DNA of 64,000 bases from Listeria weihenstephanensis (GTDB lineage: Bacteria; Bacillota; Bacilli; Lactobacillales; Listeriaceae), in contig NZ_CP011102.1 in the NCBI RefSeq assembly GCF_003534205.1, positions 2,306,036 to 2,370,035 of the forward strand, given 5' to 3'. The position numbers and the translations under genes were made by a program. Each line of letters begins with the position of its first letter. Position 1 is the stretch's first letter. Shown here one piece after another: positions 6,023 to 17,816 of this stretch. Under the pieces are notes generated by a model, which saw only the letters and a list, made by a program, of their open reading frames with translations, was not told the DNA's origin and searched no databases.

Positions 6023-9000
6023 TCATAACATAAATTCCTTTCCAACGCTTTGTCCCTCTTCTATACCAATAAACGTACCTACTTCCGCTTGTTTCTCTTT
6101 TAACTGCGACAAAATAGACGTTGGTTCTTTCTTCTCCACATCTCCCCTTGTCAATTCTCCATCCATTTCTAATAATAGATTTAATTCAGTTAATCGAGCT
6201 GCTTTTTCTTGTAGTGTTTGTTCCTGTGAAAACGGGCTGTTAATTTCAACTTTTGCTTTTTCTGTTTGTGCAATCATATTGTCTAGTTTTTGCTTAGACT
6301 CCACTAATTCTTCGCTAATTCCTTTAACTACATTTTCCATGCGTGTCATATTCCCTACCGCATCATTTCCTAGACTTAATTTATAAGATTCGGCATGTTT
6401 CAAGCGAATATTCGCCTTATTGTAATACGTATCGTACGTATACTCCACATCAAAACCTCGATAAATTCCAATGACCTGTGGTGTTTCTGTATGACTTGCT
6501 TTTTTGCTGATGGCTAGGAGTGTTTGTCCTGCTATTTCTTTTTCACGGAAGGTCACCTCTTGTAGTTGTATGGCGAAATCTTGTTCCTGCGTTTCCATGG
6601 CTAGACTCAAATCCGTGGTTTGTGCCTGAACCATCGCTTGTAGCTGCTTGATTTGCTGCGGGTAACTGGTCCGAACATTATCTTCTAATTGTTGTTTTTG
6701 TGTTTGAAAGTTAGATTTTAAGAGCCGTAATTTGGCAACTTCCACATCCAGCTCCATTTTCTCTTTGATATGCGGATTTCCAGCGCAGAGGGCTTTTATT
6801 TCTGCAAAGGATAACGCGGCTTCATCCATATCATCGCAAGCACGGACAGGAGATTTAGACGTCATGATTTGACTGATAAATTTTTGCTTTGTTTCGTTGG
6901 TTTGGTACATGTACGCGTCAAAGGTTCCCTCGGTCACATAGTTTTTAATATAGACCTCTTTATTTTGATTCCCTTGTCGCTCAATTCGTCCACCGCGTTG
7001 CTCCAAATCAGAGGGACGCCATGGGCAATCTAAATTGTGTAAAGCGATTAATCGGTCTTGTACATTGGTTCCTGCTCCCATTTTTGCTGTTGAGCCGAGT
7101 AAGACCCGCACTTGTCCGCTCCGTACTTTCGCAAAAAGATCCTTTTTCTGTTTATCTGTTTTGGCATCATGAATGAATCGGACTTCTTGTTCTGGTACCC
7201 CGCTCGCTAGTAATTTTGCTTTTATATCGGTGTACACAGAAAAGGTATCGTGATCCTTTGGCGTGGATAAATCACTAAATACTAACTGCGTCAATCGCTT
7301 TTCCTTGGTCTGCTCCCATAGTTGAAAGACCTCTCGCACGCAGGCATTGACTTTGCTTGCCTCGTCATCCTCCAATAAATCATTCATCAGTCGTTGATCC
7401 AGACCGATTTTTCGACCATCATTAGTGATTTTCAACATGTTGTCTATCCATGGATCAACACTACCATTTCGTACAGCACTGGCACGTTCAGAAAGGGATT
7501 GCACCATCTTCTTTTGAATCTCGGTCGCTGGTACCACAACCGTTTCACGATGCACCATTGGCGTTGGTAAGTTTAACATATCCGCCGTCTGAATATCCGC
7601 AACTTCTTTAAACATCGTCATAAGTTCGGGCAAGTTGAAAAACTTCGCAAATCGGGTGCGAATACGGTAGCCTGTTCCTTCTGGTGCCAATTCCATCGCA
7701 GACGTTGTTTCGCCAAACGTAGCTGCCCATGCATCAAAGTGAGCTAATCCTTTTGCTTCCAACACATCATATTGAAGGTAGCGCATCATCGTATACAGCT
7801 CGGTCATCGAGTTAGAAATCGGTGTCCCTGTCGCAAAAACAACACCTTTCCCACCCGTAATAGCATCTAAATACTGGCACTTCATAAATAAGTCCGTGGA
7901 TTTTTGTGCTGCCGTTTGAGGCACCCCTGCGACATTTCGCATTTTCGTGTATAAAAACAGATTTTTGTAATTATGTGCTTCATCGATGAATAACTTATCT
8001 ACCCCTAATTGTTCAAAGGTCACCACATCATCTTTGCGCTTTTCTTTGGATAAGCCTTCTAATTTTCCTTCTAATGATTTTCGGGTTCGCTCTAACTCCT
8101 TAATGGCGAATCGTTCCCCTTTATGTTGTTTCAATTCTTTAATCCCTTCGGTAATTTCCGTTATTTGCTTTTGAAATTGTTGGACTTGTCGTTCTGGTGA
8201 AATAGGAATTTTCTCAAACTGAGAATGTCCGATAATCACCGCATCATAATCTCCTGTCGCAATACGCGCACAAAACTTCTTGCGGTTCGCTTTTTCAAAG
8301 TCTTTATTACTGGAAACTAATAGATTCGCGGATGGGTACAACTGGAGAAATTCAGAAGCAAATTGCTCAATAATATGGTTGGGTACGACAAATAAATTTT
8401 TATTGGATAGCCCTAATCGCTTACTTTCCATCGCCGCGGCCACCATTGTAAATGTTTTGCCTGCGCCTACGACATGACCAAGTAACGTGTTCTTTCCATA
8501 CAAAATGCGAGCCACACCATTTTGCTGATTGGCTTTTAATTGAATATCAGGGGTCATGCCGGTAAAGGTAATATGACTACCATCGTATGTCCGTAATCGG
8601 GTCGTATTAAATAGCGCATTATATTCGGATACCAGCCGCTCCCGTCGTTCTGGCTCAGCAAATACCCAGTCTTTAAACGCTTGCTTGATAGCTTCTTGTT
8701 TTTGTATGGCTAGAGTTGTTTCTTTTCGGTTTAGTTCTCGTTTTTCTCGCCCCTCACTATCACGCACGGTATCATAAATGCGCATATCACGCAGGTTGAG
8801 TGTCTCTTCTATAATTTTATAGGCATTCACACGATCTGTTCCATACGTTATGTTCGCTGCAACATTCAAACTATCACGATTTTTATTTTGTACATGCCAT
8901 GCATTCGTGTAGGTCGCATAGTGTAACACAATAGTATGTTGCATATATCTTGGTGTTTTTAATAATTCAAACATAAATTGCTCCACTAACGTTGGGTCTA

Positions 9001-12000
9001 TCCATGATGCCCCTAATCTCACGTCGATTTCACTGGCTACTAATTTTTGTGGTTGTACTGCCGTTAGTGCCTCGATGTGCGTTTGGAAGATAGCATGATG
9101 TGCTGGTATCGTTTGTAGTAATTTTTCGACTAACGCTAACTTGTTACACACTTCTCCAGAGAGGTATTCATTTGCCATCACAAAATCAAAAGCTTGTATA
9201 TCAAAAGCCTCACTCGGTGATTCCTCCAAATGCCAGTGACTAAAATCACGAAAAATAACACCTGCTAAATCACTTTCTAATTGCTCCTCAGATAAACCAC
9301 TTAATTCAGCCATAAAAGCCATATCAATTTTTGCTTTCTCATTCAGTGACACGACCAAAGCATCTTGTGCATTTTCGACATGTGTGATGACTTTTTGTTG
9401 CTTGATTGTTCGCTTGGTAAACATATCCGCTTTCGCTTTTAAGGTGCCATCTTCTTTCAAAATTTCTAACGAGCAGAGCAAATAATACGCGGAATCATTC
9501 GCAAACGCTAATTTATTTCCTTGACTGTTGATTAAGCCATACTTTTTGGTGAAAGCATCATAGAAAGTATTTAATTGCTGTTGTTGCGCTTGGATCGCTT
9601 CCTCCGAATGACCTTCTAATTGGTAGTCCATCAATGTGTGCACGCAGTCGCGCAAAGCAACTAATCCTTTCACACGCTTCATCGCAGTATCTGATAATAC
9701 GACACGGTGCATCCGTGCATCTTGGCGAAAATACAAATCGTCATTCACTAAGGTATAACTAAAATTTCTAACTGTAGGATCGGCTAATAGGCTTGCGTCT
9801 TCCTCTCTTTCTTCTGTTAGTGATTCCAGTGACTCACCTATCTCTATGTGCTGCACAGCTTCTTGTAATTGGTTTTCTAAAGGAGTATCAGGAAATGGTA
9901 AACAGACGCTCGCTTCCTCGTCCCCATACTGATTCGCTGAAAAAGCCATCTTTCCCAACACCATTTCTGGATGTTCAACAAAATAACTATTGATTGGAAT
10001 GTTATCCTCTGTATAACCAAGATACACCCAATCAGGCTCTATATCTACAAGATGGTCTCGTTTTTTCAGAAATAAAATGTCACTGGTTACTTCGGTGCCT
10101 GCATTTTTTTGAAACGTATCATTTGGTAATCGTATGGCACCGATAAGTTCTGCACGTTGCGCAAGATATTTCCGTACGCGACTATCTTTCTTATCCATTG
10201 TTCCTTTCGAGGTTACAAAAGCAACGATACCGCCAACGCGAACTTTGTCGAGTGCTTTCGCAAAGAAATAATCATGCACCATAAAGTTGTGCTTATCATA
10301 CGTAGCATCTGGAATTTTATACGCACCAAAGGGAATATTCCCAATTGCCACATCAAAAAAATTATCTGGTGTGGTGCTTTTCTCAAAACCAGTAATTTGA
10401 ATCTCAGCAGTCTGATACAACTGTTTGGCAATACGTCCCGTAATACTATCAAGCTCAATACCGTACAACTTGGATGCTTGCATCGAATCTGGTAACAAGC
10501 CAAAAAAGTGACCCGTTCCAAGCGCAGGTTCCAAAATATTACCCGAGCTTAGTCCCATTTTTTCAACGGCTTCATAGATTGCTTTAATAACAACTGGTGG
10601 TGTATAAAAGGCATTCAGCGTGGATGCTCGCGCGGAAGCATACTCTGTTTCTGGCAACAAGGTGACTAGCTCTTGATATTCTTTTTCCCACAGCTTATTT
10701 TCATTGTGAAAAGCTTGCGATAAACCACCCCATCCAACATACCGTGCTAAGATGTCTTGTTCTTCTACCGTGCCAAGTCTATTTTCACCCTCTATTTGTT
10801 GCAATGTTTTGATGGCAGCGACGTTATTCGCAAACTTAGATTTGGCACCGCCAGTCCCTAAGTCAGTATCCACAATGCGATAATCATGCGGTGTTGCTTC
10901 TATCACCGTTTCTTTTTTTGTCGCATCCGCTTCTTTTGTGATGATATAGCCTTCCTCATATAGGACACGCTGCATCTCAAGAATCACTTCATGCCAGTCA
11001 TACGCAAGAACCGTTGGGAGTGCATTTCCATCATCATTAGCAATTTCCAATGTAATTCCATGGCGTGTAATAAAAACATCCACCTGTTCACCCGTAGCTA
11101 ACTCACTGCTCTCCGATGTCCCGATATACTGTTCAAGATAAGCTTCTACACGTTCATATCCATTTTCAAAGCCGAGTAAATGCACCATTTTTTCTTTTTC
11201 CTCGGCATCCAAGAAAATCATGCTTTCTAGCACATCATCTACATCTGTATTATCCTTAGTTCTTGCATCATCCGCGTGGTATTCAGTAGCTTCGTCAGGT
11301 TTCGCTTCTAGCGTATTGAAAAGGTCACTTTGTACAGGTTGTGGTGGTGACACTTCCTCTAAAAACACATCCATGGCTATCATCGTATCAATATAATCCA
11401 CCACTTCATTCCATGCATGAAAACTTTCTGTACTAAGCGTCATAAAGTTGCCTTTCCAACAATGCAAGCCATTCTCATACGCTTTATACCCATATCTTAA
11501 GTTGTCTTCACCCACTAATATGCCACTATACTCATCATTAAAGGCAGATTTTATATAGATTGCTTTCTCTTCCTGACTCAATGCCTTTTGGAAAAAATCA
11601 TAAATATCCTTTTGTGTCAATTTGAGCAAGTTCGATGTTTTGATTATATCAAATACTTCTGCTTCTGAAAGTGAAGGCTTGGTAACAATGTACTCAAATG
11701 TATCTTTGTGAGAACTGGCTTCCTTTATGAACTCATTATCGTCCAATTCTTCCTCATCTTCCTCTTGCGTAGACGAAAAAGCCGAGTCAGGCTGATTCCC
11801 TAACTCGGCTTTCGCTGTATTCCAATTTTCCTTTTCTTGTTGTGTCATAAATCGATTTGTCTGCACTAAGCGTACCATCATTTTTAGGACATCTTGCCAT
11901 TTTAACAATACCCGCTTATCCGTTCCCATGAGGTCAATCTCATATCCTTTCGGACTAGCGTGTTGTGATAGACGTGTTCCAGATACCGCAGGCGTATGAC

Positions 12001-13654
12001 CACTTTGACCAAATAATTTTTTCAGAAAATCAATATTTTGTTTATTGCTTTCTCCCTTATTCAGTTGGTCATAAATTTCTCCTCTTATACGGACATGTTC
12101 ATTCACCAATACGGCATCAATGACTTTTTGCTTAAAAACAAACGGCTCTTCTTGCACTTCTGCTTCTCCAAAAAGCGTAAATTGCGATACTTCATGCACA
12201 GGCTCGTCTACTAACTTATCCAGTAGAATCATACCATCTAAATACGCTACAACATTTGCCCAGTTTTTCTGTGTTTCAGCTGTACGGACGGGAAAATGAC
12301 CTTCCCAGAAGTGGACTTGATGTTCCTCTATTTGATAACCAACTCGGATGGTATACTCTACTCCAATTTCCACATCATCCTCTGTTTTTTCATTGGAGTA
12401 CATGTTTAATATATCGTGTATCGATTGTTCTTTTTTTATGGTTACATCAAATTCGGTCACGCCATCGTTAAAAATAGCTTTTAAATACGCTACTTTTTCT
12501 TCCACAATATCATGAGAAAGAAAAAAGGACTGAATATCCTCATGACTTGCTTTGAGAAATTCAGTGCCTTTTATAATCGCATATACTTTATCTGTTACTA
12601 AGTGGTCGTAGCGGATAAGCGGGGTTTCTTCTAAACGTAAATCAGTTCCTGTTTGATGCTTTCCTCTGCCTGTGCTTTCAGTGTATTCATGTGGGTCACC
12701 CATGCCATTTGGCTCGTTTCCCTGCTCGGTGCTTGGTTCTTCTCGAACAATTGGTCCATCAGAATCTCCAACCGTTCGTTCGCTTCTTGATCTACGGTTT
12801 GTAGATGGTTCTTCAATGTCCTCTCTAAAATCATTGTTTGAAATACCATTGGTCTCTGTTCCTTGAGATACGTTTGTCTCATTAATCCGTATTTCCCTAA
12901 GGCCTCTGTCACTGTCATGTGATTCACTTCTTTCTATTTGTATTCGATTCATCGCCCGCACTTCTTTAGCTACTTGGCTCAATACCTGCTCACTTAGAAA
13001 TTGAATACTGTGGGTGAGACTGCTTAAGGCGGCAACGGTATTAAAAGATTGTATGTGACCTGCCTCTTGATTAAAATAGGCTTCAAAAGGTAGCTCTAAT
13101 CTTTTAAAGATTTCGTAGTTTACATAATACTCTATCTTCTGAACGAATGCAAGCCTTAAATTAGTATCATCTAATTCTTCTAAAATACTATGCTCCACTT
13201 GATAGCATAGGTCGTTCCATTGGTCGCTTACATACTCCTCTACCATGTCATGAACGATAGAAATAAGTTCACTTTCTATGTCAGGATACGATTCAGTGGT
13301 TGTACGGAATGTTGCTAACGCTTGATTTAATGGTGCTTCCTGTTCCTTATTCCACTCCCAAAGTACCGATGCTGCTTGTTCTTGATTTTCAATAGCTTGT
13401 ATATCATAAACGGTCATTTCTGAGAATCCATCTTCACCTAAAATAGTAATAATTGGTGCGTTTTCTATCAGCTTGCAACCAATATTTCCCCATATTTCTT
13501 TGGATGCCACAGCTTTTGCGTCGGGTGCTTGGCTATAAATCAAGACTTGATTATACGATGGATATTTGTATAAATACGCGGCACTTGCCATAAAGGTTTG
13601 AAATGCTTCTGTATTCGAAAATTGAGCGAGGGTTTGATTTAATTGGGTATACAT
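6023..13654 (-). CDS. Giant ICE polyprotein: ArdC-like N-terminus, DNA N6-methylase and SNF2 helicase
   Basis: A 2543-residue cytoplasmic protein ending the transfer operon. The N-terminus (~1-90: [19 protein letters not shown] then SKEIW) resembles ArdC/LtrC ssDNA-binding domains. Residues ~90-950 hold several acidic modules, two of which look like repeats of each other ([18 protein letters not shown] and [18 protein letters not shown]). An adenine-methylase-like domain follows (~1000-1250: [11 protein letters not shown] near 1038; NIPFG replaces the usual NPPF/Y). The SNF2 helicase part has Walker [10 protein letters not shown] (~1730), [11 protein letters not shown] (~1890), ATGTPISNS (~1945) and [11 protein letters not shown] (~2222). 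A coiled coil and Gln/Lys-rich tail end the protein. Such 'large polyvalent proteins' are a hallmark of Tn1549/CTn-type ICEs and conjugative phage-like elements, thought to be transferred with or protect the incoming DNA. The exact job is unknown. No frameshift is visible. Confidence 0.9.
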   Translation of the reverse strand: MYTQLNQTLAQFSNTEAFQTFMASAAYLYKYPSYNQVLIYSQAPDAKAVASKEIWGNIGCKLIENAPIITILGEDGFSEMTVYDIQAIENQEQAASVLWEWNKEQEAPLNQALATFRTTTESYPDIESELISIVHDMVEEYVSDQWNDLCYQVEHSILEELDDTNLRLAFVQKIEYYVNYEIFKRLELPFEAYFNQEAGHIQSFNTVAALSSLTHSIQFLSEQVLSQVAKEVRAMNRIQIERSESHDSDRGLREIRINETNVSQGTETNGISNNDFREDIEEPSTNRRSRSERTVGDSDGPIVREEPSTEQGNEPNGMGDPHEYTESTGRGKHQTGTDLRLEETPLIRYDHLVTDKVYAIIKGTEFLKASHEDIQSFFLSHDIVEEKVAYLKAIFNDGVTEFDVTIKKEQSIHDILNMYSNEKTEDDVEIGVEYTIRVGYQIEEHQVHFWEGHFPVRTAETQKNWANVVAYLDGMILLDKLVDEPVHEVSQFTLFGEAEVQEEPFVFKQKVIDAVLVNEHVRIRGEIYDQLNKGESNKQNIDFLKKLFGQSGHTPAVSGTRLSQHASPKGYEIDLMGTDKRVLLKWQDVLKMMVRLVQTNRFMTQQEKENWNTAKAELGNQPDSAFSSTQEEDEEELDDNEFIKEASSHKDTFEYIVTKPSLSEAEVFDIIKTSNLLKLTQKDIYDFFQKALSQEEKAIYIKSAFNDEYSGILVGEDNLRYGYKAYENGLHCWKGNFMTLSTESFHAWNEVVDYIDTMIAMDVFLEEVSPPQPVQSDLFNTLEAKPDEATEYHADDARTKDNTDVDDVLESMIFLDAEEKEKMVHLLGFENGYERVEAYLEQYIGTSESSELATGEQVDVFITRHGITLEIANDDGNALPTVLAYDWHEVILEMQRVLYEEGYIITKEADATKKETVIEATPHDYRIVDTDLGTGGAKSKFANNVAAIKTLQQIEGENRLGTVEEQDILARYVGWGGLSQAFHNENKLWEKEYQELVTLLPETEYASARASTLNAFYTPPVVIKAIYEAVEKMGLSSGNILEPALGTGHFFGLLPDSMQASKLYGIELDSITGRIAKQLYQTAEIQITGFEKSTTPDNFFDVAIGNIPFGAYKIPDATYDKHNFMVHDYFFAKALDKVRVGGIVAFVTSKGTMDKKDSRVRKYLAQRAELIGAIRLPNDTFQKNAGTEVTSDILFLKKRDHLVDIEPDWVYLGYTEDNIPINSYFVEHPEMVLGKMAFSANQYGDEEASVCLPFPDTPLENQLQEAVQHIEIGESLESLTEEREEDASLLADPTVRNFSYTLVNDDLYFRQDARMHRVVLSDTAMKRVKGLVALRDCVHTLMDYQLEGHSEEAIQAQQQQLNTFYDAFTKKYGLINSQGNKLAFANDSAYYLLCSLEILKEDGTLKAKADMFTKRTIKQQKVITHVENAQDALVVSLNEKAKIDMAFMAELSGLSEEQLESDLAGVIFRDFSHWHLEESPSEAFDIQAFDFVMANEYLSGEVCNKLALVEKLLQTIPAHHAIFQTHIEALTAVQPQKLVASEIDVRLGASWIDPTLVEQFMFELLKTPRYMQHTIVLHYATYTNAWHVQNKNRDSLNVAANITYGTDRVNAYKIIEETLNLRDMRIYDTVRDSEGREKRELNRKETTLAIQKQEAIKQAFKDWVFAEPERRERLVSEYNALFNTTRLRTYDGSHITFTGMTPDIQLKANQQNGVARILYGKNTLLGHVVGAGKTFTMVAAAMESKRLGLSNKNLFVVPNHIIEQFASEFLQLYPSANLLVSSNKDFEKANRKKFCARIATGDYDAVIIGHSQFEKIPISPERQVQQFQKQITEITEGIKELKQHKGERFAIKELERTRKSLEGKLEGLSKEKRKDDVVTFEQLGVDKLFIDEAHNYKNLFLYTKMRNVAGVPQTAAQKSTDLFMKCQYLDAITGGKGVVFATGTPISNSMTELYTMMRYLQYDVLEAKGLAHFDAWAATFGETTSAMELAPEGTGYRIRTRFAKFFNLPELMTMFKEVADIQTADMLNLPTPMVHRETVVVPATEIQKKMVQSLSERASAVRNGSVDPWIDNMLKITNDGRKIGLDQRLMNDLLEDDEASKVNACVREVFQLWEQTKEKRLTQLVFSDLSTPKDHDTFSVYTDIKAKLLASGVPEQEVRFIHDAKTDKQKKDLFAKVRSGQVRVLLGSTAKMGAGTNVQDRLIALHNLDCPWRPSDLEQRGGRIERQGNQNKEVYIKNYVTEGTFDAYMYQTNETKQKFISQIMTSKSPVRACDDMDEAALSFAEIKALCAGNPHIKEKMELDVEVAKLRLLKSNFQTQKQQLEDNVRTSYPQQIKQLQAMVQAQTTDLSLAMETQEQDFAIQLQEVTFREKEIAGQTLLAISKKASHTETPQVIGIYRGFDVEYTYDTYYNKANIRLKHAESYKLSLGNDAVGNMTRMENVVKGISEELVESKQKLDNMIAQTEKAKVEINSPFSQEQTLQEKAARLTELNLLLEMDGELTRGDVEKKEPTSILSQLKEKQAEVGTFIGIEEGQSVGKEFML

Positions 13655-13665
13655 AGCCGCACCTC

Positions 13666-13890
13666 CTAATCATTCTTCGCCTCATAGTATTCGGTATAAT
13701 CAAACGAAACCAGCTCAAATACATCGTCATCAATAATTAGTAATTTACCGATAATGCCATTAATCAGTCCCATCATTTCATAATCATAGACGTATGGTAA
13801 TGCGTCTTCTAACGATTGTAACAAATTCATTCGTGACGATACGTCATACGCAGCTAATAAGTTTTGTTCTTCTAGTGTAAATAAGTCCAT
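13666..13890 (-). CDS. TTRAP-like small protein (putative transposon-transfer assisting protein)
   Basis: A 74-residue acidic protein starting [20 protein letters not shown], with a [10 protein letters not shown] segment and a D/E-rich end. This pattern (F-T-x-E-E-x-N-L-x-x-x-Y-D-x-S-S-R, then AxPY) is the one I associate with the small TTRAP family found beside helicase/LtrC genes in CTn-type elements. It overlaps the stop of the upstream LtrC-like gene by one base and ends 11 bases before the giant gene, so it is translationally tied to both. Molecular function is not known. Confidence 0.7.
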   Translation of the reverse strand: MDLFTLEEQNLLAAYDVSSRMNLLQSLEDALPYVYDYEMMGLINGIIGKLLIIDDDVFELVSFDYTEYYEAKND

Positions 13891-14912
13891 TAAGATAACC
13901 CCATTTCTTTTGTTTTAGATGGTATTGGATTACTTTGATCCTTTTGTAAAATCACATCTTTATTTTGTGATAACTTGTCCAAAATAGACGTCTTTTGTGG
14001 TGCCTCTTTGCCTTGATTTTTTTCCTGTACAAGTGATTTATACTGTCCATCTAATTGTTTTATTGCGCTCATGGTTGTATGATGTACCGATTCCAATAAC
14101 CCTTTAAATTGGTTCCTATCTGATTTGTCTAAATCACGCGCAAGACCTAATAATTTTCCTACATCCATCGCTACACCATAGTTATGACAGATGGCATAGA
14201 CTGCACTTTCCTTTTCAAATGCTTCCATCGCTTCTGATTTAGGTATACGTGTGGTTACGCCTCGTTCATCTTTTACGAAAACATCTTTCTTATATGTTAA
14301 TTGTTGCTCCACAAAGCCTTCTATCGCACTTTTTGCTAAGGTGTGTTGGTCTTGCGAGCTCATATCTGAAATAGTAGATAACGGTCTGTCCGTGATTTTT
14401 TCGATGGTTTGTAAAATCACTTCCATTGTTTTCGGTTTGATTTCCTCTGGTACAAGCGTTCGCTCCCCTTTTGTTTGTTCAATATCAAATACGGCTTCGG
14501 TTTTATAGTTAGGTATGGTAATCAGTGTTTTCTTCGTAATCGCATTTCCTGCCTCATCACGCAGAATCGTATTTGTCTTCGGATCAAGGACTTCTTTATC
14601 CACTTCCATCTCGTAGGAACTGTGTTTTAGTAAACGCATCGACTTACTTTTTGCACTAACCTGCAAGTTATATTTTTTTCCCCAGTTATCATACGTTTCC
14701 AATTTTGTTGCGTTGGGCATGGCTTCATGAATCAGCAAACTATTATTTAAGGTATGCCCTTGTAATTGACCAACATGTTCTAAATAGATTTTATATAATT
14801 GTGGTGTTTCTAAGTTTTCCATGCCTCGAGCAATCGCTTGATACGCTTGATTTAACTGTTTCTTGTTGTACTCGTTCAGCTCGTCTGGACTAAATCTCTT
14901 ATCTCCTGCCAT
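13890..14912 (-). CDS. LtrC/ArdC-like protein lacking a visible zincin motif
   Basis: A 340-residue protein. Residues ~50-130 (NNSLLIHEAMPNATKLETYD, then NWGKKYNLQV and KSMRLL) resemble the ArdC-type N-terminal ssDNA-binding domain, with a VFDIEQTKGE segment at ~145. The second half (KESAVYAICHNYGVAMDVGK, ~240) matches the helix that normally follows a metallopeptidase HExxH in LtrC-like proteins, but I find no HExxH, so the peptidase part appears degenerate. The C-terminus is a Lys/Gln-rich tail. It sits between the ArdA-like gene and the TTRAP-like gene in the transfer operon. ArdC-type proteins coat or protect the incoming single strand from restriction; that role here is inferred. Confidence 0.65.
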   Translation of the reverse strand: MAGDKRFSPDELNEYNKKQLNQAYQAIARGMENLETPQLYKIYLEHVGQLQGHTLNNSLLIHEAMPNATKLETYDNWGKKYNLQVSAKSKSMRLLKHSSYEMEVDKEVLDPKTNTILRDEAGNAITKKTLITIPNYKTEAVFDIEQTKGERTLVPEEIKPKTMEVILQTIEKITDRPLSTISDMSSQDQHTLAKSAIEGFVEQQLTYKKDVFVKDERGVTTRIPKSEAMEAFEKESAVYAICHNYGVAMDVGKLLGLARDLDKSDRNQFKGLLESVHHTTMSAIKQLDGQYKSLVQEKNQGKEAPQKTSILDKLSQNKDVILQKDQSNPIPSKTKEMGLS

Positions 14913-14933
14913 TGTTTCTGGCTCCTTTCCTTT

Positions 14934-15704
14934 TTATCGTTCTAAGTCCTTTTTTATGGATTTTGATTTTATTTGCTTGTCTTGTGCTTGTTGCTTTTCT
15001 TCTAGCGCCGATTGGATCGATTTTGTAGGTAATACACGGAATGCATCAGGTATGTTCGCTTGCGTTTTATAATAGACCTTTGACCGATGTAATCGTTCTA
15101 AAAAACCATTTCGCGTCATATATGCTTGTGTGTTTGGTCTTGGCGCATTTGCTACAGCTGGCATCTCCACATGAATGATACGATTTATTTTCTTTGGAAG
15201 ATGGAGGTCATCTCGGTAACGATTTGCCATTTCTTGCATTCCTTTATCGTCCTGTACTAGATTAAAACGTCCTGTATTCATGATCATATTGAGAATATCA
15301 AACTCTTTTTTCACAGGAAATACTTCTAAGCAAGATTCAAATATCGCTAGCTCTCGAGGTGATTTCGCTAATAATTGGATTCCTTCCCCTATCGTATTTA
15401 AAATATCCAGATGTGTTTTGGCATCTAGTTTTTCAGCTAGATGAGCGACAGGACTCGTTATCCCTAGACAGATATAATCCGCTTGTTCTGTTAATCCTAT
15501 TCGTTCAAATATACGTTGCACGCTCTCTTTTGTGGTAGGAAATGGGAGCCATTCTCCTTTTATATCACTCGTTTCTAAACTCGCTTTATTCGCAATATAA
15601 ATCGCTAGACATTTCACATCTGGCACATCCGCATTCATTTCATCTTTCCATGCTTGCGCAAAATCTCGACCATCAAATCTTTTTATTACTATGTTGTCTT
15701 TCAT
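14934..15704 (-). CDS. ICE protein with ArdA-like N-terminal half
   Basis: A 256-residue protein. Residues ~30-75 read LAIYIANKASLETSDIKGEW, then LPFPTTKESVQRIFERIG, which resembles the ArdA opening (IYIANL..YN.G...GEW..LP...E......IG). The next 80 residues are helical (LAEKLDAKTHLDILNTIGEG). The C-terminal part is basic and ends in a charged coiled tail (KQIKSKSIKKDLER). ArdA proteins mimic B-form DNA to block type I restriction, but this protein is not strongly acidic overall, so it may be a divergent member or only a structural relative. It lies directly downstream of topB in the same operon, separated by the hairpin at 15724-15751. Confidence 0.5.
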   Translation of the reverse strand: MKDNIVIKRFDGRDFAQAWKDEMNADVPDVKCLAIYIANKASLETSDIKGEWLPFPTTKESVQRIFERIGLTEQADYICLGITSPVAHLAEKLDAKTHLDILNTIGEGIQLLAKSPRELAIFESCLEVFPVKKEFDILNMIMNTGRFNLVQDDKGMQEMANRYRDDLHLPKKINRIIHVEMPAVANAPRPNTQAYMTRNGFLERLHRSKVYYKTQANIPDAFRVLPTKSIQSALEEKQQAQDKQIKSKSIKKDLER

Positions 15705-15723
15705 TTTGTTCTCCTTCTTATTA

Positions 15724-15751
15724 GAAGAGGATGCAAAGACGCATCCTCTTC
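15724..15751 (-). terminator. Perfect hairpin between topB and the ArdA-like gene
   Basis: GAAGAGGATGC (15724-15734) and GCATCCTCTTC (15741-15751) pair perfectly over 11 bp with a 6-base loop, five bases after the topB stop. No T tract follows, so it is more likely an mRNA processing, stabilising or attenuating element than a full terminator. Confidence 0.55.
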
Positions 15752-15755
15752 AGTC

Positions 15756-17816
15756 TTACTTCTTCTTGTTGATAAATTCTAGTTTAAAATTGACATATTT
15801 ATCGCCAGTATCATCTAGGACAATATTGGCATCATACGTTTTTCCTGTCTTTTCGGAATACAATTTAGTAACTTTACACTTGCCTTTTTCTAATAAAGTC
15901 TTGGCAATTCGTTTTGTTAATTCCTTCTTTTTTGATGTAAAAAATTTATTGTTTTTCCACATAATAAATCCGCAGTCTTTATTCACACAACCAAAAGCTT
16001 TGTGAAATTCTTGAACCTCTGATTGGCAACGTGGACATTTACCAATAGATTCTTTTTCTTCTATGAAAAGACTAGCTAAATCAACATTCTTTTCTTGATT
16101 ATTAGCTATTAGCTGCTCAACAAACTGCTCTATCGCAGTCATGAATCGTTCGGGTTCTTCCTTTCCTTCCTCCATCTGAGCTAAGGCAAATTCCCATTCT
16201 GCTGTTAATTTAGCTGATTTTAAAGTATCTGGTACAACTTGGATGAGAGCTATACCTTTTTGTGTTGGTATCATCTGCTTACCTTTCCGTTCCACAAACG
16301 TGCCTTGCACTAATCGTTCAATAATTCCAGCTCGAGTTGCGGGCGTTCCTAAGCCTTTATGTTCGAAGTCTACTGTATCCTCCGATTCTTCGGCACTGGC
16401 TCGTTCCATCGCTGAAAGTAATGTATCCTCGGTAAAGGATTTTGGTGGACTTGTAAAATGCTCATTCACTTGTGTCGCAAAGTCTTCCATAACTTGAGCT
16501 TCTTCAAAGGAATGTTCATTTGGCTTTTCAGCTTTATTTTCCTGCTCTAAATCAGCAAATGCTTTCCAACCATTTTCAAGTATTTGCTTGCGCTTAAGTG
16601 TAAACGCTGCTTTTCCTGAATCAATGGTTATCACTTGCTCTTCAAATAAATGTGATGGTGCGGTTGCAACCATAAGTCGCTTAGCAATGAGGATCAAAAT
16701 ATCTTGCTCCACTTTTGGAAGTGCTGTGATATCCGCTCGTTCTATTTCTTTTGTTACTAAAATGGCGTGATGATCCGTTACTTTGCCATCATCTACAAGC
16801 CGTTTTGTATCAGGTATGTGCGTGATTCCTGTGGTCATTGGTAATCGGTCAATAATCAATGGAATGAGCGCTAATGTAGTTTGCTCCATGTCTTGTGTGA
16901 TATAGCAACTATCAGTTCGTGGATAGGTGACTAATTTCTTTTCGTAAAGAACTTGTACCGTATCCAATGTTTGTTTCGCAGTTAAGCCAAATTTTCGATT
17001 GGCTTCCCGTTGTAACGTGGTCAAATCATACAGCTTTGGTGGATTATTTGTCTTTTTAGAAACAATGATGGACTTTACTACTGCACTGTTACAACCTGCT
17101 AGCAAGTCTTCCGCTGCCTCTTTATTTGCTATTTTTTCGCTTGTAAACTTGTTTTCTTCCACCGCAATAGAAACTGTGTAATAAGCTGTAGGTTTGAAAT
17201 CACTGATTACTTGTTCTCGCTCGACAATCATCGCCAGAGTTGGTGTTTGTACTCGTCCAATATTTAATTTGGCGTTATATAGCGTGGAAAACAATCTTGT
17301 TGCGTTGATACCAACTAGCCAGTCTGCCTGCGCACGACAGAGTGCTGCATGATACAAGTTGTCGTACGTGCTACTTGGCTGTAAATTGGATAATCCATCT
17401 TCAATCGCTGATGATTCCATGCTTGAAATCCATAGGCGTTCGATTTGTTTCTCACATTGTGCCTGCTCATACGCAAGTCGAAAAATGAGTTCTCCCTCAC
17501 GCCCTGCATCGGTTGCACATACAATACTTTCTACACGCTCATCCGCCATCAATTGCGCTACAATCTGATATTGAGCTTCTTTCCCTTTGAGCACTTGATA
17601 CAGAAAAGGATCAGGCATAATTGGTAGATCAGCTTGATGCCACTTCTTATAACGTTCGTCGTATACTTCTGTTGTGGCAAGTGCAACTAAATGTCCGACA
17701 CACCACGTCACCACGAAGTCCTCATTTTCTAGATAACCATTCTGACGCTTCATACCTCCAAGTACTTTAGCGATGGCTTGTGCAACGCTTGGTTTTTCTG
17801 CAATCACTAATTTCAT
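15756..17816 (-). CDS. topB: DNA topoisomerase III of the ICE
   Basis: A 686-residue type IA topoisomerase. The Toprim domain has KLVIAEKPSVAQAIAKVLGG (1-21) and ATDAGREGELIFRLAY (~100-115, acidic metal-binding residues). The active-site tyrosine is in LVTYPRTDSCYI (~300). The C-terminal region carries a zinc-binding repeat (CPRCQSEVQEF then FGCVNKDCGF, ~600-625) followed by a TopB-type C-terminal repeat. It relaxes negative supercoils and decatenates DNA, and ICEs of this type almost always carry their own copy, probably for element DNA processing. It overlaps the DUF4366 gene by four bases (ATGA), which implies translational coupling. A chromosomal topB usually exists as well, so this is the mobile paralogue. 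Confidence 0.95.
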   Translation of the reverse strand: MKLVIAEKPSVAQAIAKVLGGMKRQNGYLENEDFVVTWCVGHLVALATTEVYDERYKKWHQADLPIMPDPFLYQVLKGKEAQYQIVAQLMADERVESIVCATDAGREGELIFRLAYEQAQCEKQIERLWISSMESSAIEDGLSNLQPSSTYDNLYHAALCRAQADWLVGINATRLFSTLYNAKLNIGRVQTPTLAMIVEREQVISDFKPTAYYTVSIAVEENKFTSEKIANKEAAEDLLAGCNSAVVKSIIVSKKTNNPPKLYDLTTLQREANRKFGLTAKQTLDTVQVLYEKKLVTYPRTDSCYITQDMEQTTLALIPLIIDRLPMTTGITHIPDTKRLVDDGKVTDHHAILVTKEIERADITALPKVEQDILILIAKRLMVATAPSHLFEEQVITIDSGKAAFTLKRKQILENGWKAFADLEQENKAEKPNEHSFEEAQVMEDFATQVNEHFTSPPKSFTEDTLLSAMERASAEESEDTVDFEHKGLGTPATRAGIIERLVQGTFVERKGKQMIPTQKGIALIQVVPDTLKSAKLTAEWEFALAQMEEGKEEPERFMTAIEQFVEQLIANNQEKNVDLASLFIEEKESIGKCPRCQSEVQEFHKAFGCVNKDCGFIMWKNNKFFTSKKKELTKRIAKTLLEKGKCKVTKLYSEKTGKTYDANIVLDDTGDKYVNFKLEFINKKK

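Noticed and set aside
10157-10521. Overlapping 102- and 112-codon frames within the methylase part of the giant gene
   Set aside because: They overlap a conserved domain in the main frame and have no family features.
12631-12927. 98-codon minus-strand frame inside the giant polyprotein gene
   Set aside because: Alternate frame within the low-complexity linker of the large gene; no independent start signal, and the main frame is unbroken.
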